Origin: Proales similis
Taxonomy: Eukaryota > Rotifera > Eurotatoria > Ploima > Proalidae
Assembly: GCA_019059635.1 (NCBI GenBank)
Contig: JAGVRJ010000005.1
Location: 1,736,001 to 1,800,000 of the forward strand
Direction of reading: 5' to 3'
Length of the DNA stretch: 64,000 nt
How positions within the stretch are numbered: the stretch's first letter is position 1; each line of letters starts with the position of its first letter. A program made the position numbers and the translations under genes. Below the pieces are notes generated by a model. It was not told where the DNA came from. It saw nothing but the letters and a program-made list of their open reading frames with translations, and did not search any database. Below are positions 31,901 to 44,888 of the stretch, piece after piece.

Positions 31901-33774
31901 ATTGTCATCAACAAGTTAGCCCTGTCTCTTTAGTTCTCATCAGTCAAATGGGCCGAGGTGAGCTCGCAGCAAATTAGCTTTATCGCTTAATGCCCGATTA
32001 GATATTTCGACCGAACACTTTGGCTGTGTTTCAGACATCTGACGCGAGTCTAGATTAGCCAAGGCTGACTATCGCGCAGAGTCCTCAAGGGCCTCGGCAG
32101 CTCTTGTTTTTCTCTTTTCGTCGCTGGCACTGAAATTGAGTGATTTCAATGCATTAGGCATGAAACGACAAAGTCTTCTTAATTAATTCTTGGTCGTAGC
32201 TCAACGGATTATATCATTCAAGGCAGCCAAGTGCGAGGTCGATCAAAGCCGAACAATACTGTTGCAAAGCAAAAAAATATTGCGCTGAATGACAGGCCAT
32301 GATCTGAATCTACTTTGTTATTGTTGGCTAATTAAAGCCTCACGATGACGAGCCTGATTCGGCAGCCTTCGCATTCTTTTATTTCGACGAGTTTGTTTAT
32401 GTTTCAACGCGCACAGATGAATGGGCAAGTGCGAACGCTATTCATGACGACGGCCACCACCACGAGCACTAAAGAATGAATGAAAACCCTCAAACGAAGA
32501 AAAAATTCTTGCTTTGACTTTGCTCATTAGGTAAACCGACCGTGTTTTCATAGCGATTTTCAAGAGCAGCAAAAATAACATTCACTCTTTTCTTCTCGAA
32601 TTTTTTTAAGCTTTACACTGAGCGGCTCTTTCTTTCTAAGTCAAGCGTCCTTGGACTCATCAAGCGGGCCTGAGTTGGCCGTTACATGAGCCGCTGTTCC
32701 TTTTGCTGGCTGTTGGTCGGGCGGCAAAAGAACTGCCGGTCAGGCTCTGATTTGTTTGTTTTATGGATAAGAGCTGCTGAATATGGAAGCAGCAAGTCGC
32801 ATGCGTTCGTGTTTGTGCATGCGTATTGTGTCGCCGATTTACTCACTGCTAATGAAATTAAGCAAATATTTTAAATAATTAGCCGAATAGTTTAGTCCGC
32901 ATAAAGGCTACCGTCCACTGCCTAATTTAAAATAAATACTAATGAGAGCCACTGTGACGGGCTCTTAAATGAGCGGCCGAGGCGGCAACGAATGAGCGAG
33001 TGAGCGAACGAACCATTGCTGGTTTGGTTTCGAATTCATTGCATAACTTGCTTGAGTAATTCCGCAAGATTATGTAAAAAGAGAGCGATGAGAGGCCAGT
33101 TTGTAATGGACACCTACTTCACAATAGAGCGCTCGCATGCTTGCTTGTTTGCCACTGGAAATCTGAGACCTTGTCGATTGTCCAAGGTACACCTTGTCGC
33201 ACGATTTAGAATCGGCGTAAACAACCGGCCTGTCCCTCCCCCATCCATCTCTATATCCCGCTCGTCAGTTGAACACGTAAATCTATGCAAATCTTCCACT
33301 AACTTATTATTCTCGCGTCTTCGAACTCGAGACTTTGCAATCAAAAAGCGCCTTGCCTATCCCGTTCGGGCCTTTGTTGCTCAATCATCTCTCGCCACGC
33401 GTATAACACCATTTTTCGAAATAATTCTTGAACTTTTAATTCGCCGATTCTTTTTTTTTTCTTCTAATTTTTAATTACTGGTTTATGTATTTAGAAGGAT
33501 TAGAGTGCGTAAGCTCTGCCGTACTCTCCGTCATGGCTCGTCGTCGTTGCTTTGGTAAACCTCGGCTCGCTCCCTCTTGAACAAGTCATGTTATGGAAGG
33601 GATAACAAGAAACTGAATACGACACTCGAGCCGCCCAACTAGCCTGCACGCTCTTTTAGACGAACGCTCCTTCACCTTTCTCTTTCTCTCTCGGGCTCTT
33701 TTTTTTTTGAAAAAGTTTTTTAATCACTGTACGTTCTGAGGGTCGCCTGAGCATTCTGTCGGTGGATGGCGCGA

Positions 33775-33794
33775 AACACACACACACACACACA
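33775..33794. repeat. (CA)n microsatellite
   Basis: Dinucleotide run. Confidence 0.9.
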
Positions 33795-35140
33795 TACACA
33801 AATACAATCATACATTAAGAAAGTCAACTTCGTCAACAGCTCCAGCGATTTGGGCGGCCAGAGAAGAATTTGAAAAAGAGCGAAGGAAATATCACAAGAT
33901 AGAAAGTTAGACGAGCAAGGTAAGCCTGAGCTTGTGTCTGTGTGTGTTGTGAGTGCGGTGAAAAGGTTGCTGCTCTTAAGCAAGCAGGTCAAATTGAAAT
34001 GTCTTTTTGATCATTTGTTTCTTCATGTCATTGTCGCCGTCTACTTGCCGCTTGCTCTCTTGTCCCACATTCTCAACATTCTCATGGTCCTCCACTTCAC
34101 AGCCTTATATTTGATGCAAAGCTTAAATAATTCAAAACGAATTCATTATATTTTTGTTTTTAGCTGTTATCAAAAAAAGGTTGGACGAGATAAGATTAAA
34201 CGTGATCGTGCACTACGAACTCAATGGTTCGTTTTCCACTTAGTTTTTTTTTCTCGTTTTTTTTTTTGTTTTTATTTGTCGGGCTTGCCATAACACAATC
34301 ACCACCAGCCCACCGCCTAAACTACGACGACAACAAAAACAACCAGCGGGTTGACCACGACGTGAACAATCTTCGCGAGCTGCTCACAATCTATCTCGCC
34401 ACTTTGAATTAAACTTTTCATTTGTTTATCTATGCAGCATTCAAACGCATGACGATAACTGAAGGCAGTTTGTGCTATCTTATTCTCCGTTTGCAACTGG
34501 GCCGCACTCAGACCGCTGGCCGTCAGCAAAGTACGGCAAATAATCGATCGACTCGGAGTCGGATGTGCGAGGCCTGATTGAGAGCGTGAAAGTGCACTTG
34601 TTGCTGCAATAATTTATTTTGATGAAGCTGCTTCTAGAAAGCTGCTTTATGCTAATCGTCTTAGTTCTGCCAAACTCTTCATGCCATTCGAGCTCAGTAG
34701 TTTTTCTCTGGCACCGGATGTGAGATATGAGCAGCGATTGATTAGATTGAGAGAAATCAAGAGCGTTTCAGTTGTTTTCTTATTAAGTCTCACTTGACGA
34801 CCCGGTGCACCCGAGCAGCCAAGTAACCACAGCAAAGAGGAAAGATTTAGCGCTAGATTCTAGAATCGTCTCCAACTATTTTCAATCGACACGCTAATGT
34901 TTTCGTGGTTGTCGCCTAAGCCGTAGCCACGATTGTCGGCAGGGCGTAGTCGTTGCCGTCGTCCTCGTTGTCGCTATTGCCGTCGACACCCCTGCCTAAA
35001 ACATATTGAGTTTCCATTAAATTAGAAAAACAAAGAAATTATCATGAACATTCCTTTCTCGTTCAAAATAATAGCGTATTATGGTCAAATTTCAAAGGCG
35101 ATTAGTTTTCGTTCGGTTCTCTTTCACTCTCGTTCGCTTA

Positions 35141-35160
35141 CTCTCTCTCTCTCTCTCTCT
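35141..35160. repeat. (CT)n microsatellite
   Basis: Dinucleotide run of 10 units. Confidence 0.9.
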
Positions 35161-37587
35161 GTTTTGGTACTTTGAATATGATGAACCAATTGATTGATTT
35201 GATGTCGAATTAGCACGCACCGAGAGGGACGAGTGACTGATTGACTGAAAGAGACAATAGAGAAAAAAAACCATTCGCGGTCGCTCTTTTCATGATGTCA
35301 TGGCCTATCCATTTTGTTGCGGTGAGTACGAGCCAGCCATAGTCAGTAAGGCATTTTAGCCAATGTGTCGACATTGTCGTCATTTAGTCGTCAAGCTCAT
35401 TTGAGCTCGCCTCATGCGCGAATGAATGCCGCTTGTGTGCGCGCAGCACGTAAGCGAACGTGACTTATTTACTCATACGAGTTTAAATAAAGTGAACGAG
35501 TGAGTGAGTGTGAGCAGGGGCAAGCATCAACTTCGTCAACAAAACAAGAAAAAGGCGATGCGAGCAGCCGACCTCCCGTTATGTCATGTTTGAGCTCAGG
35601 CAGCGATTTCTTCAATTGCTGCCTCGTTTGTTCATATGCTTTCTTCTTCTCGCGCTCTTTGCCCTACTCTCTCTTTCTCTCATACCGATTCGCTCTCCCT
35701 CTCTGGTCTAATTGCCTGATTGATTAGGTCCGATCGTTTAGCGAATAGGCGGAGACAACGCCGGCGGCTGTGTTTAATGTTCAATTTCTTTGACTTTCAC
35801 TTTTTCTTTCCTCTTCTACTTTTCCTGCGATAAAGTGAACGTCTATAATCCTTTACCGATGTTTTCCCAAAAGCTGTTAATGTCGTCTGTTTACTTAGTT
35901 TGATTGGGTGTGAGGATGGAGAGCGTGATTGAGCAAGAAAGAGTCTGTGCCGCTCGAGCCAGAGCGTTTTGGACGCTCGCGCACTCGTCTCAATCGAACC
36001 AAATAACGTCGTCCGCCCGCCATCGCCGACCTCTATCGGCAACTATTAAGACGCGTACGCATGTTATTTCGAAGTTTTATGATTCAATCACGTTCGCCGA
36101 GCCTTGAACAGAAAAAGAATATTTTCGCACATTACTCCGAGTTTGGCTTTATAAAAAAAAGCCAGCTCAGCCTCTCAACAGACACATACGTCTTGTTGTT
36201 ATCTTAAAGCCAGTTTGCTTCAGCTCGGTTTAGCCTTCACTGCAGTCATATAAGTGCATATTGACCGCGAACCTTTTTTATGGCTTGCTTGTGCGTCCGA
36301 ATGTTTAGAACGAGGCCAACTGCAGGCACAAATCAAATATGGTCATCAGCTGACTGTTCGATTTGATCTTGATAAGCCCTCCGCCGATTCTTGTTTTATT
36401 TCACTTTACTGCCCGATTGCACAGAATTATCGAATGACTCAGTCTGTGTGTGTGTGTGTATAGAGTGTTTGCTTATTGGCTGTCGAATGTTTAAAAAGCA
36501 GCCAATTCCATTAGAGCGATAATAATTATTCGTCGACCAGGCCGCAAACGTTCCGATTGGGCCCGGTATATTTTCCTTTAATTAAATACATCGCGAGTCT
36601 CCTCTTTACTTGGCAATACTCGTCGAATGAGACGAAAACCAATCAAAGATCCAAGAGAGCGCTCTTACACAACGTTAGAGGCTTGGCAAACACGCGAATA
36701 TCTTGTTTTCAGTCTGCGCATCCGTCGCCATTTCTTGGTGGCGGCGATCGTAAAAAATGTGTGTTTGTATACCATTTAAGCGATCGCCTGCTTGCTGCTA
36801 TGGTGGGCTAAGTTGGCCCCAGTGCCACACCAGTCCTACAAAGCAACTTCCTTCCAGAACGTGCCCGCATTCACTGTTGGCTGCGTGCCGTTTAGACTCA
36901 GCTCATATCGATCGAGATCTATTTACTTTTGTGGTTAACATAAAGTTCCAATAATAATTGGCGAGCTTCTAGCCGCTGCCAGCCTCTTTGGCAGCTCTGA
37001 TAGCAAGTCAATTCTTATAATTTATTTCTTTCTTTCAAATTCATTATGCCCTCGCGTTTATTAGCTCTCATATTCACGTTCATATTGCGTTTATTGATAA
37101 ACCATATTGGTGACATTGGCGTCCGAGTCGTTAAATATGAGCAAACATTCCATTATCTCGACGAGCACAAATCTCCGCATCCTACAACGGCGAACGGGGT
37201 TTGGCGCGCGCCCAACTAGCATGCAACTTATTGACAGAGTAAATCATGTTACCAGCAGAAAAGGCTTTTTTTCTCTGAGAACTCTTTTTTTTTTATTTGC
37301 CTCTCATTAAATCGATTCGTCTCTCAAACTTGGCTCTCACTAGCTTGCAGTAGAGTGCTTAAAAAACAAAAGCAATCCGCGTCTTACAACCAGTGCACGA
37401 TTTCATGTGCGTCGTTTTTTTTTCTATTTTGAAAATATTTTTAGAATCTGCGCTAATACTGCTCAATATGTTCAGCGTTCGGCACGCATGTCGAAGAGGC
37501 GCTCCAAGATTAAAAAGAAGAATAAGTCTGAATTGGGTTCGAATGAGGCCAATATGATGAAAAGAGATCAAATTACGAGCAAGTCCA

Positions 37588-39348
37588 AATATTTGCGTTC
37601 TAATAGTCGCTGCCACTGAGACCAGCGTCTCAGCTCAACGCTCGATGAATGAACAGGTGTGAGTAACAGAGAGACCACAATACCAAAGTGAGTGAGTGAG
37701 AGGGAGAGAGAGAGAGGGCGCCAGAATAGGTGCTGAATGATGATGTTGACGATCAATTTCAGAAGCACTCGACGAGCGATCATACCGCGATGCCAAGAGG
37801 TTAGTGGAAAAAGAATTAGACTCTCGAATGATAAATATTTGTGATTCATCGGCCCCAATTAATTGTGGCATGAGACAAAACTGGCGCCAAAATTTCGTCC
37901 AGTCTATTTGAACAACCTTTTCGGCCATGTATTAAATTACACGCTCCACTCTTACATAAAAATCAGTCTCGTTCAGCTCTACCTGAACTTGAGCGCCAAG
38001 CATCAGCGCGCTTTCGACCCGATGGGCAAATATTTAAAGCGCAAACAATAAACAACACACCGAATGCTAATATTTGATTTTTCAAGTTTTTTAGTTTCGC
38101 CTAGATGCTACTAACACGGCTGCGGCTGCTGCCTACGCCGTCGTCACAATGCTGTTGCTGCTGATGCCAGATCGCGCTCGTATAAATATTTGCTTTTTGA
38201 AGAGCCAGATCACGAGACGAGGCGAATGAGAAACCATCAACAGCAGCAATTAGATCGCTCTAATTCGAGCGGACCTGTGCTTGTGTGTGCACTCGTTGAT
38301 CTATTTGTGCTCGACTGAATCTGCCCGATCTTGGTCAGTTCACAATTTTTGTAGCTTGTCAAGTACATTGAATTTAGACGAGCAGTTTGCACTTTGGCCT
38401 ATTCAGCATTATTTTCTATTCTTCTGACAACTGCTTCTTTTCTTTTCCTACTCGACTCCGATTTAGGAGTCTTAGGTGGCAGTGTTGAATTACGGTTGCT
38501 CAGGCCTTGCTATGCGCTCCTATATTTTGTTTCATTCATAATATTCGACAAACTAGCCCGTTTGAAATGAATTGATCACTTTTCACCATTATTATTCAAG
38601 TCAATTGTGTTGTTGTCGCTGGCTATATTTTCTCTGCCTCCTTCTCTGTCTCTCGCTTTGTTGCTCGCAGATATCTTGAGCGGCTCAGCAATACTTCTCA
38701 GATAAGATGAAAACAAAATTGAGAGTTGAACAAGCGCAAATATTTATATTCCTATTAATTCGACCAACGCACAATAATCTGCAAGAATGGCGCCTTATTA
38801 AGGCGCATTTCTTGAGCGTTTATCTAATCGTGCGCAATTTGTTTAAGCGATTCGTACGAGTGAGAGAACGAGCGCACTATCAGCTGCAGCGAACAAGTGC
38901 CTTGATAGGAGCGAAGGTCGACGTTTGTCTAATCGCTGACCTATCGATGGGTGAAGCCGGAAAGCACATAGATCACTGCGCAAACAAAGGTGAAGCGGGG
39001 AAAAATTTTGCACTTAATAATTCATATCTCTTTGATTGTTTGCTCGCTAATTATAAATGATTGATTTTGCGTGTGTGTGTGCCTGCTCGATGGGTTGAAC
39101 GGGTGAAGCGCAAGCAGGCGGTGAAAGTATTCGGTGTGAATTGATAGACCGTGCGACGCACTAACGCCCATTTGTTTGTTCAAGTATGGCTGGATCGATT
39201 GAGTCATGTTGGTCGTCGTGGTTGTGCTGATACATGTTGGTAAATATCTCTGAATATCGCTGAGCTAATAATGATCTTATTGGCTCAGCGATCGATGGCT
39301 TGCTTGCGTGTCGCAACACGATCTACGCCGTGTCTATGTGCAAATATT
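37588..39348. promoter_or_regulatory. Cluster of five forkhead-like GCAAATATT elements
   Basis: The 9-mer or its complement AATATTTGC occurs at 37588-37596, 38026-38034, 38185-38193, 38736-38744 and 39340-39348, all within 2.1 kb upstream of the first FoxA ATG. TATTTGC fits the forkhead consensus TRTTTRY. A GATA site (AGATAAG) lies at 38700, next to one of them. Candidate enhancer with possible FoxA feedback; binding is inferred only. Confidence 0.5.
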
Positions 39349-39568
39349 ATTGTTTCTAGAATTGGAAAACTCAATCGACCAAAACCAAGTGCTCGAGCTC
39401 AAGCTCGTCAAGATTTTGCTGCCTAAAACGCGTGTTTAATCAAGAATTTTCAATTCACTTTAGAATTGGCACTCCATTCAATCGTTCTACGATGAATATT
39501 TGATTTCTGCTTGCCAAAGCCAAAAGAAAATAGGACCAAGACGACGATCGAACGAGATTCTCTGACAA

Positions 39569-39585
39569 AGAGAGAGAGAGAGAGA
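39569..39585. repeat. (GA)n microsatellite near FoxA copy 1 start
   Basis: Purine run about 100 bp before the ATG of FoxA copy 1, in the presumed 5' UTR or core promoter. Confidence 0.85.
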
Positions 39586-39686
39586 AAAGGAACGATCGAC
39601 TTTCATTTCAAGACCGATTCAGAACATAATAAAGAAAAAACAGAAGCAAACGCGCTGATCAAGTCAGTCTGAGTCGAGAAGTAAGA

Positions 39687-41177
39687 ATGCTCTCACCTAA
39701 ATCGGCCTACCAAATGCAAAATTCAATGCAACCGATGGGCTACATGCCGCAAATGAACTCAACTCTGAACAATCAGATGAGTCCGTATTCAAGTCATGGT
39801 CAACTGACTGGCTCAGGTTCAAACCTGTCGAACGCTTTAATCAATCCGAACAACATGGTCGCAGCTCTGAGCGCACAGCAGTACATGGCAGCGGCGGCCG
39901 CTGCAGCGGGCAACAACGCGGCCATATTTCAGCTGAACGGCTATTCAAATCAGAACAACATATCGAACGGCGCCTCGGGCGCAATGATGGGTCGATATCA
40001 GCAAGAAACGCCTCCGCCGCCGTCGTCGTCGATGAGCGGCCAGACTATTGTGTCTTCAGGTTCAACCGGCTCGGCAAACGCGTCCACAACATCTTCAACA
40101 TCTTCGACCATGAACGACAAGTCGGCCGGGTCTCTGGTGCCGCCTTCCAACACGCCCTATCGACGCAACATGACACATGCCAAACCGCCCTACTCATACA
40201 TCAGCCTGATCACAATGGCCATTCAGAACAATTCATCTAAAATGTGCACTCTGTCCGAAATCTACCAGTTCATAATGGACCTGTTTCCGTACTACCGTCA
40301 GAACCAGCAGCGGTGGCAGAATTCAATTCGCCACTCGCTAAGTTTCAATGACTGCTTCGTCAAGGTGCCGCGAAGTCCCGATCGGCCAGGCAAAGGCAGC
40401 TACTGGACACTGCATCCCGATTCGGGCAACATGTTTGAGAACGGATGTTACTTAAGGCGTCAAAAGCGGTTCAAGTGTTCGAAAAAAGACGGAATGAGGA
40501 TGTCGAGAGGAAGCGCCGGCACCGGCAGTGGCGAGAGTGGCGATCACACCAACACAGACGAATATGACAAATCAACGGGCGGAAGTCGGTCTCCGCTATC
40601 GCAAAAGTCCATGAACGACGACGAAGAATCTCACGACGGCACCAAGATGAACATGTCCATGTCGCATCATCACATGCACGGATACCAGACTGCCAACCAA
40701 TCATACTCCAACACAATGAACAACACGGGCAGCTTGGTGAGCTCTTCAGGCCACCTGGGCACGAGTCTGCTGAGCGCCTCGGCGGGCTCCAACGCCAATC
40801 CGACCAGCGACTCGCCGTCCATTGCGGCAGCTGCGGCAGCGGCAGCCAATCACCCGTTGAACAATTTCATGTACAATCCGGCGGCTGCGGCAGCTGGTCT
40901 AAACGGCTTTGCGCACTCGTTTAGTATATCTAGCCTGATGAACGCTGCGGCCGCTGCTTCGGCTGATAAATTCGACATAAACAGTTATAGTCACATGTAT
41001 CAACAGCAACAACAGCAACAGCAACATCAGCAGCAGCAGCAACAACAACAACCACATCACCACTTGCAACACGGCGCAATGAACGCAATGGGCGGCTCGG
41101 CAGTTCAGAACAACTTGGTGGTTCCATCGGTAGCCAACGACTACTATTCGATGTACAATCAACAACACAATATTTAA
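39687..41177 (+). CDS. FoxA-type forkhead transcription factor, copy 1
   Basis: Single exon, 496 aa. The forkhead domain covers about residues 164-263, with [15 protein letters not shown], the recognition helix [20 protein letters not shown] and the FoxA-type wing [18 protein letters not shown]. Residues 412-418 read FSISSLM, an EH1-type Groucho-binding motif in the place of FoxA conserved region II. N-terminal Met/Asn/Ser-rich region, several poly-Ala runs, and a poly-Gln/His tract at about 439-459. FoxA proteins are pioneer factors for foregut and endoderm in animals. It starts a tandem pair in a gene-poor region. Lack of introns is common for FoxA coding regions in many animals. Confidence 0.95.
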   Translation: MLSPKSAYQMQNSMQPMGYMPQMNSTLNNQMSPYSSHGQLTGSGSNLSNALINPNNMVAALSAQQYMAAAAAAAGNNAAIFQLNGYSNQNNISNGASGAMMGRYQQETPPPPSSSMSGQTIVSSGSTGSANASTTSSTSSTMNDKSAGSLVPPSNTPYRRNMTHAKPPYSYISLITMAIQNNSSKMCTLSEIYQFIMDLFPYYRQNQQRWQNSIRHSLSFNDCFVKVPRSPDRPGKGSYWTLHPDSGNMFENGCYLRRQKRFKCSKKDGMRMSRGSAGTGSGESGDHTNTDEYDKSTGGSRSPLSQKSMNDDEESHDGTKMNMSMSHHHMHGYQTANQSYSNTMNNTGSLVSSSGHLGTSLLSASAGSNANPTSDSPSIAAAAAAAANHPLNNFMYNPAAAAAGLNGFAHSFSISSLMNAAAAASADKFDINSYSHMYQQQQQQQQHQQQQQQQQPHHHLQHGAMNAMGGSAVQNNLVVPSVANDYYSMYNQQHNI

Positions 41178-41564
41178 TTTATCTCAGAAGAAATTAAATC
41201 ATATTTGAGCAGAGCGTTTGAGTTCTTCTTTCAATATTGTTTCTTTTCTCCTACCTTTTTCTCAAATTGTTTTATCACATATTCTTTGTTTCCTTATTTT
41301 TCTTCTTCTTCTTCTTCTTCTTCTATTCGCTTTCTTCTTTAATTCTCATTCCTCTTGACTCTTTATACACAAAAAAAGACGTCGCATTCATTCATTCATT
41401 CTTAGATTTGGAATGTTTCACTCTTTTAATTCATTTTCATTTTATTTTCTCGATCTAAATATATTTTTCAGTTCATCCACGCCATACAACTCCATACACC
41501 CACCAACAGGCACAAATTGACTAGAACAAGTCTTGCTGATCTAAAGAGTGCAACGCTGATCAAA

Positions 41565-41570
41565 AATAAA
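41565..41570 (+). terminator. poly(A) signal of FoxA copy 1
   Basis: AATAAA about 390 bp past the stop. Confidence 0.55.
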
Positions 41571-43843
41571 AACCTAAAATGAAAAAAAAATCAAGTCAAT
41601 CTCAATTGGAGGGTGGGGGGGGGAGGTCGATTCGGTTGATTGAGAGAGCCTGTGGCTTGGGAATCGAGCAATTAGAAGAGGCTCCGATTTGCTTTCTCAC
41701 TCTACTAAGACGAGCGGTGCAGCAGAGAAATTGTCTGGAAACGGCTGATTGAGCCGTGATCGCTGCTCGTCTATCCTATTTGCTCATATTGGCAAATAGA
41801 TTGAATAATTAAGTAGCAAATAAATTGAATTTTGACGTGTTTGCACGATCGTACACTGCGTGCTCAGCTCTGCACAGACTGCGCATGAGTAGATCTGCAG
41901 CATTTCTAATCTATTTCGCATACGACCATTTCATTTTTGTTTCATTTCTCTATGAATAATTGAAGAACGTGGAAAACTTGGAGATTTTCTTTGTGTGTCT
42001 TGTCCCACGAACAGGATCGAAACGATGAGGAGAAAAGAGTCAAGACCAGAACCAACTAGAGTAGGAGAGAGTGAGAGAGAGAAAGAGACACGGAGAGGAA
42101 GAGAAAGAAGGCGGATGGCGGCCGCCTGGCCGGGTTGTGCCAGCGAGCAATCATCGGTTTAGAGCCGCATAAAGTGAACAACAAGTGTGAAGATGCATTG
42201 ACGAACGAGAACGGAAGCGTCTGGCCGTCGTCGTCAGTCCGGCAGGGCCAAACAAGGCCCTGTTTTAATAAGATTTCGTTGCCACTCTAAGCCCACAACT
42301 ATCAGTTCACACGGACGAGTGAAAGCCGGTGGCGCACTCACGGATGTTTGTTTTGAAATATGACAAAAATCTCATTTCCTTTCGTCACCCAATCTATCGA
42401 ATTTCGATTATTGCTGCTTTTAGCTGTCGTCTTCATATGGCTTGCTCGTAGCCGCCTCCGTCTCAATCAGCTACTTTTACTTTTGCGCAGACTAGATGTC
42501 TTTGGCATTCCTACTTAATCGGACCGCATCGAGTTAGATTGCTCGACTCAGTTACTGTCAATCTGCAGACATGAGCCTAAACACTTTTCTGATTGCTTCT
42601 TGCCAAGCGAGCTGAGAACCGAGCGTGTCTGGCCATAAAAGCCAATTGGTAGGCTAAAGACGAGGCCGTAAACTCATCGATATAAATCAATTAAAACCGA
42701 TTCAACTGCGTACAGAGAATAGACGCGACTCGCCAATTCAATTATATAGCCCAATCGAAGGAGAAGAGTCTTATCAGCTTAAATTGATCATTCACGGCAA
42801 ATTTGCAGCTAGCTGCTAAACTATTCGCCTATTTAAGCATGGTGGCGTTCGCTGGCCTGCCCGTTCGCCGCCTTCAAGGTGGAGTCCTTTCAATCAATTT
42901 ATGAGCGAGAACGAATGAATGAATAAGCGAGAGAGAGAGAGAGCTGTGCGTTTATTAAACCAACGTTTGTTTGGCTTTCTTTCATACATTCGCTGGCCCG
43001 TTCGGAGCAACCTTCAATCTATGCGGAGGGGGCTCCTATCTTTCGTTGATTGTCACTCGATTTCGAACCTAGGCGGTCGGTCGCATTTCCAATTGTGCTC
43101 TGTCTTTAATTTTATGCGTAGCCAATCAAATAATTCGACGGGCAATTTTCACTTTCGAATCATTTGCGTTAAAAATAAAAGCGCAAGCGCTGGAGAGAGC
43201 GAGAGAGAAGAATCGCTTCTCGCTCAAATTTTTTTTTCATTCATTTCAAGTCTCTTTCATAGATTTTTGCATCATAAATGTATTTTGGTGGAAGAGGAGA
43301 ACGCCGAACACTTGCCTGCACCAATTAGAGTTAGAGCTAATTGAGATGCTCGTCGTCTTGCGTCGCAGCGCAGCGATTCGCCTCTTTTCCAATTAATTAA
43401 ATTTGCTTTTATCCCCGCCCACCACTTTGCCACTCTTGAATTCTGATTCGCTGGCGCTCGCGCAGAGGCTTCTCTTTCCTTCTAATAGCAATTTATTCTC
43501 TCGTTCCGTTTTTTTTCTCATTCGCGCGCGCGCATGCTCGCACACTCTCACTCGCTTCAGTGCGTTCTAAACGGACCATTTATCTCTGTTTCGGTTTTTT
43601 GTTTCTTGAAAACGGGCGCTTAATTCGTCGCCTGAAACCGGTTTGACGACAACCACTAGATCGACGAGTTCCCCGCTAAGTCCAACTCGATTCTAGCACA
43701 CTGACATACTCACACGCATACACACGCAGACGCACGAGACCTGCTCGAAGCGAAATATCACCATAGCTCAGGCAGAGCTCGCAACACAAGTGATTAATCT
43801 CTTTTACCTTCTCGCACCTAAGAACGTCTACTGCCGCGACTCA

Positions 43844-43862
43844 TACACACACACACACACAC
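43844..43862. repeat. (CA)n microsatellite
   Basis: Short dinucleotide run. Confidence 0.9.
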
Positions 43863-44143
43863 ATATACAGGTGAACGAGAGTGGCCAGAGGCAATATGGC
43901 GACGGGTCGACGACAAACTACGGTGTTCCCGATCACCGTTGCGGTCATTGTACATGCAGTGTTTAGTGCGCTCAGTCAGAGGTTCGCTTGCACGAGTTTT
44001 GCTCAGTCAAGCGGGTGAGCTCACAGCAAGTCCTGCTCTATTTCCAAGCAACTTTTCGCCCCCGTCTTGTCCGTTTATGATTATTCATGATCTAGAGTTT
44101 TCATGCTTGTTACAAATTTCACCACCGCACCGTCCTGGCTCGT

Positions 44144-44146
<3 letters not shown>

Positions 44147-44219
<73 letters not shown>
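44147..44219. repeat. Long (CA)n microsatellite, about 36 units
   Basis: The longest simple repeat in the window, about 670 bp before the second FoxA ATG. Likely length-polymorphic. Confidence 0.97.
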
Positions 44220-44220
<1 letters not shown>

Positions 44221-44793
44221 AAACATACACATATGAATTTTCCTTTAATTAAGTTTCACTGGGAAAGCATTTCGTGCTCATCGTTCAAAATTCTTTCTAC
44301 GTCTGTGCTTCTCTTTTTTTTTGTCGGGCGAATAATTTTCATAATATGATTGACATCTTTATTTTTTGGTATTTGAATCTTCTATCTTGACAATACACCG
44401 CTCGTAGCTTTGGTCGCTTGTCGGCCGCTCGCTTGGGCGCACCCACAATGAAGCCACCGGCTCCCATTTTTCACTGACCCTCGGATTTTCTAAAGAACCG
44501 AGAACTAGAGAAGAAAGAGAGAGAGAGAGCGAAAAAGAAAGAGAGTGAAAGGGTGAGCGAAAGAGCGAGCGAGCGAGGATCAAATGAAAAGCGGCGCGAT
44601 TTGTTGTGAATCGAGCTTGAGAAAAGAGAAAGCTTAGAATTGAGGCCACCATCAGCGGCCTCGGCTCAAATTTACGCGACACAAGCGCTACGCTTTCCCT
44701 TGATTGTCAATTTAACGCATCGCTTCTTTTAAACAGCGCCTACTAAAGCATAGCTTCTCATTTAGAGCCTAGAACAAGCATCCGCAATCGGAG

Positions 44794-44828
44794 CCAATCG
44801 CATATATTGCTGCAAATCAATATATAAG
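44794..44828 (+). promoter_or_regulatory. CCAAT and TATA elements of FoxA copy 2
   Basis: CCAAT at 44794-44798 and TATATAAG at 44821-44828; the ATG is at 44889, so transcription would start about 30-35 bp before it. This is the clearest core promoter in the window. Confidence 0.65.
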
Positions 44829-44888
44829 AGGCCAGCTTATACAAGCGTTTGAAAAATAAAATCGATCGATCAATCAATCACCAAATCA

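Larger units (their letters stand above)
27240..39686. other. 12.4 kb gene-poor region upstream of FoxA copy 1
   Basis: No exon chain with family motifs was found on either strand. The region is rich in GA/CT, CA and T tracts, GATA-type sites (AGATAAG at 29702, 31110 and 38700) and repeated GCAAATATT elements (28132, 32862, 37588, 38026, 38185, 38736, 39340). It also has an isolated TATA-like GGCTTTATAAA at about 36146. Many short open frames are low-complexity. Most likely cis-regulatory DNA of the forkhead genes; unannotated non-coding RNAs cannot be excluded. Confidence 0.55.
41178..44888. other. 3.7 kb between the two FoxA genes
   Basis: Begins with a T- and TTC-rich 3' UTR (about 41280-41325), AATAAA at 41565-41570 and a G-run (about 41612-41624). 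Then GA-rich stretches (42060-42110), CA tracts (43844-43862 and 44147-44219) and a CCAAT/TATA promoter at the end. No exon recognised. Confidence 0.55.

Noticed and set aside
34224-34412. 62-codon frame with a Phe-rich signal-like start and an LRELLTIYLATLN end, faintly NPY/NPF-like
   Set aside because: The hydrophobic start is encoded by T-runs, there is no RPRFG ending in any nearby frame, and no splice donor follows.
43939-44349. 136-codon frame across the long CA repeat
   Set aside because: Mostly poly-(Thr-His) from the microsatellite; an artefact of the repeat.
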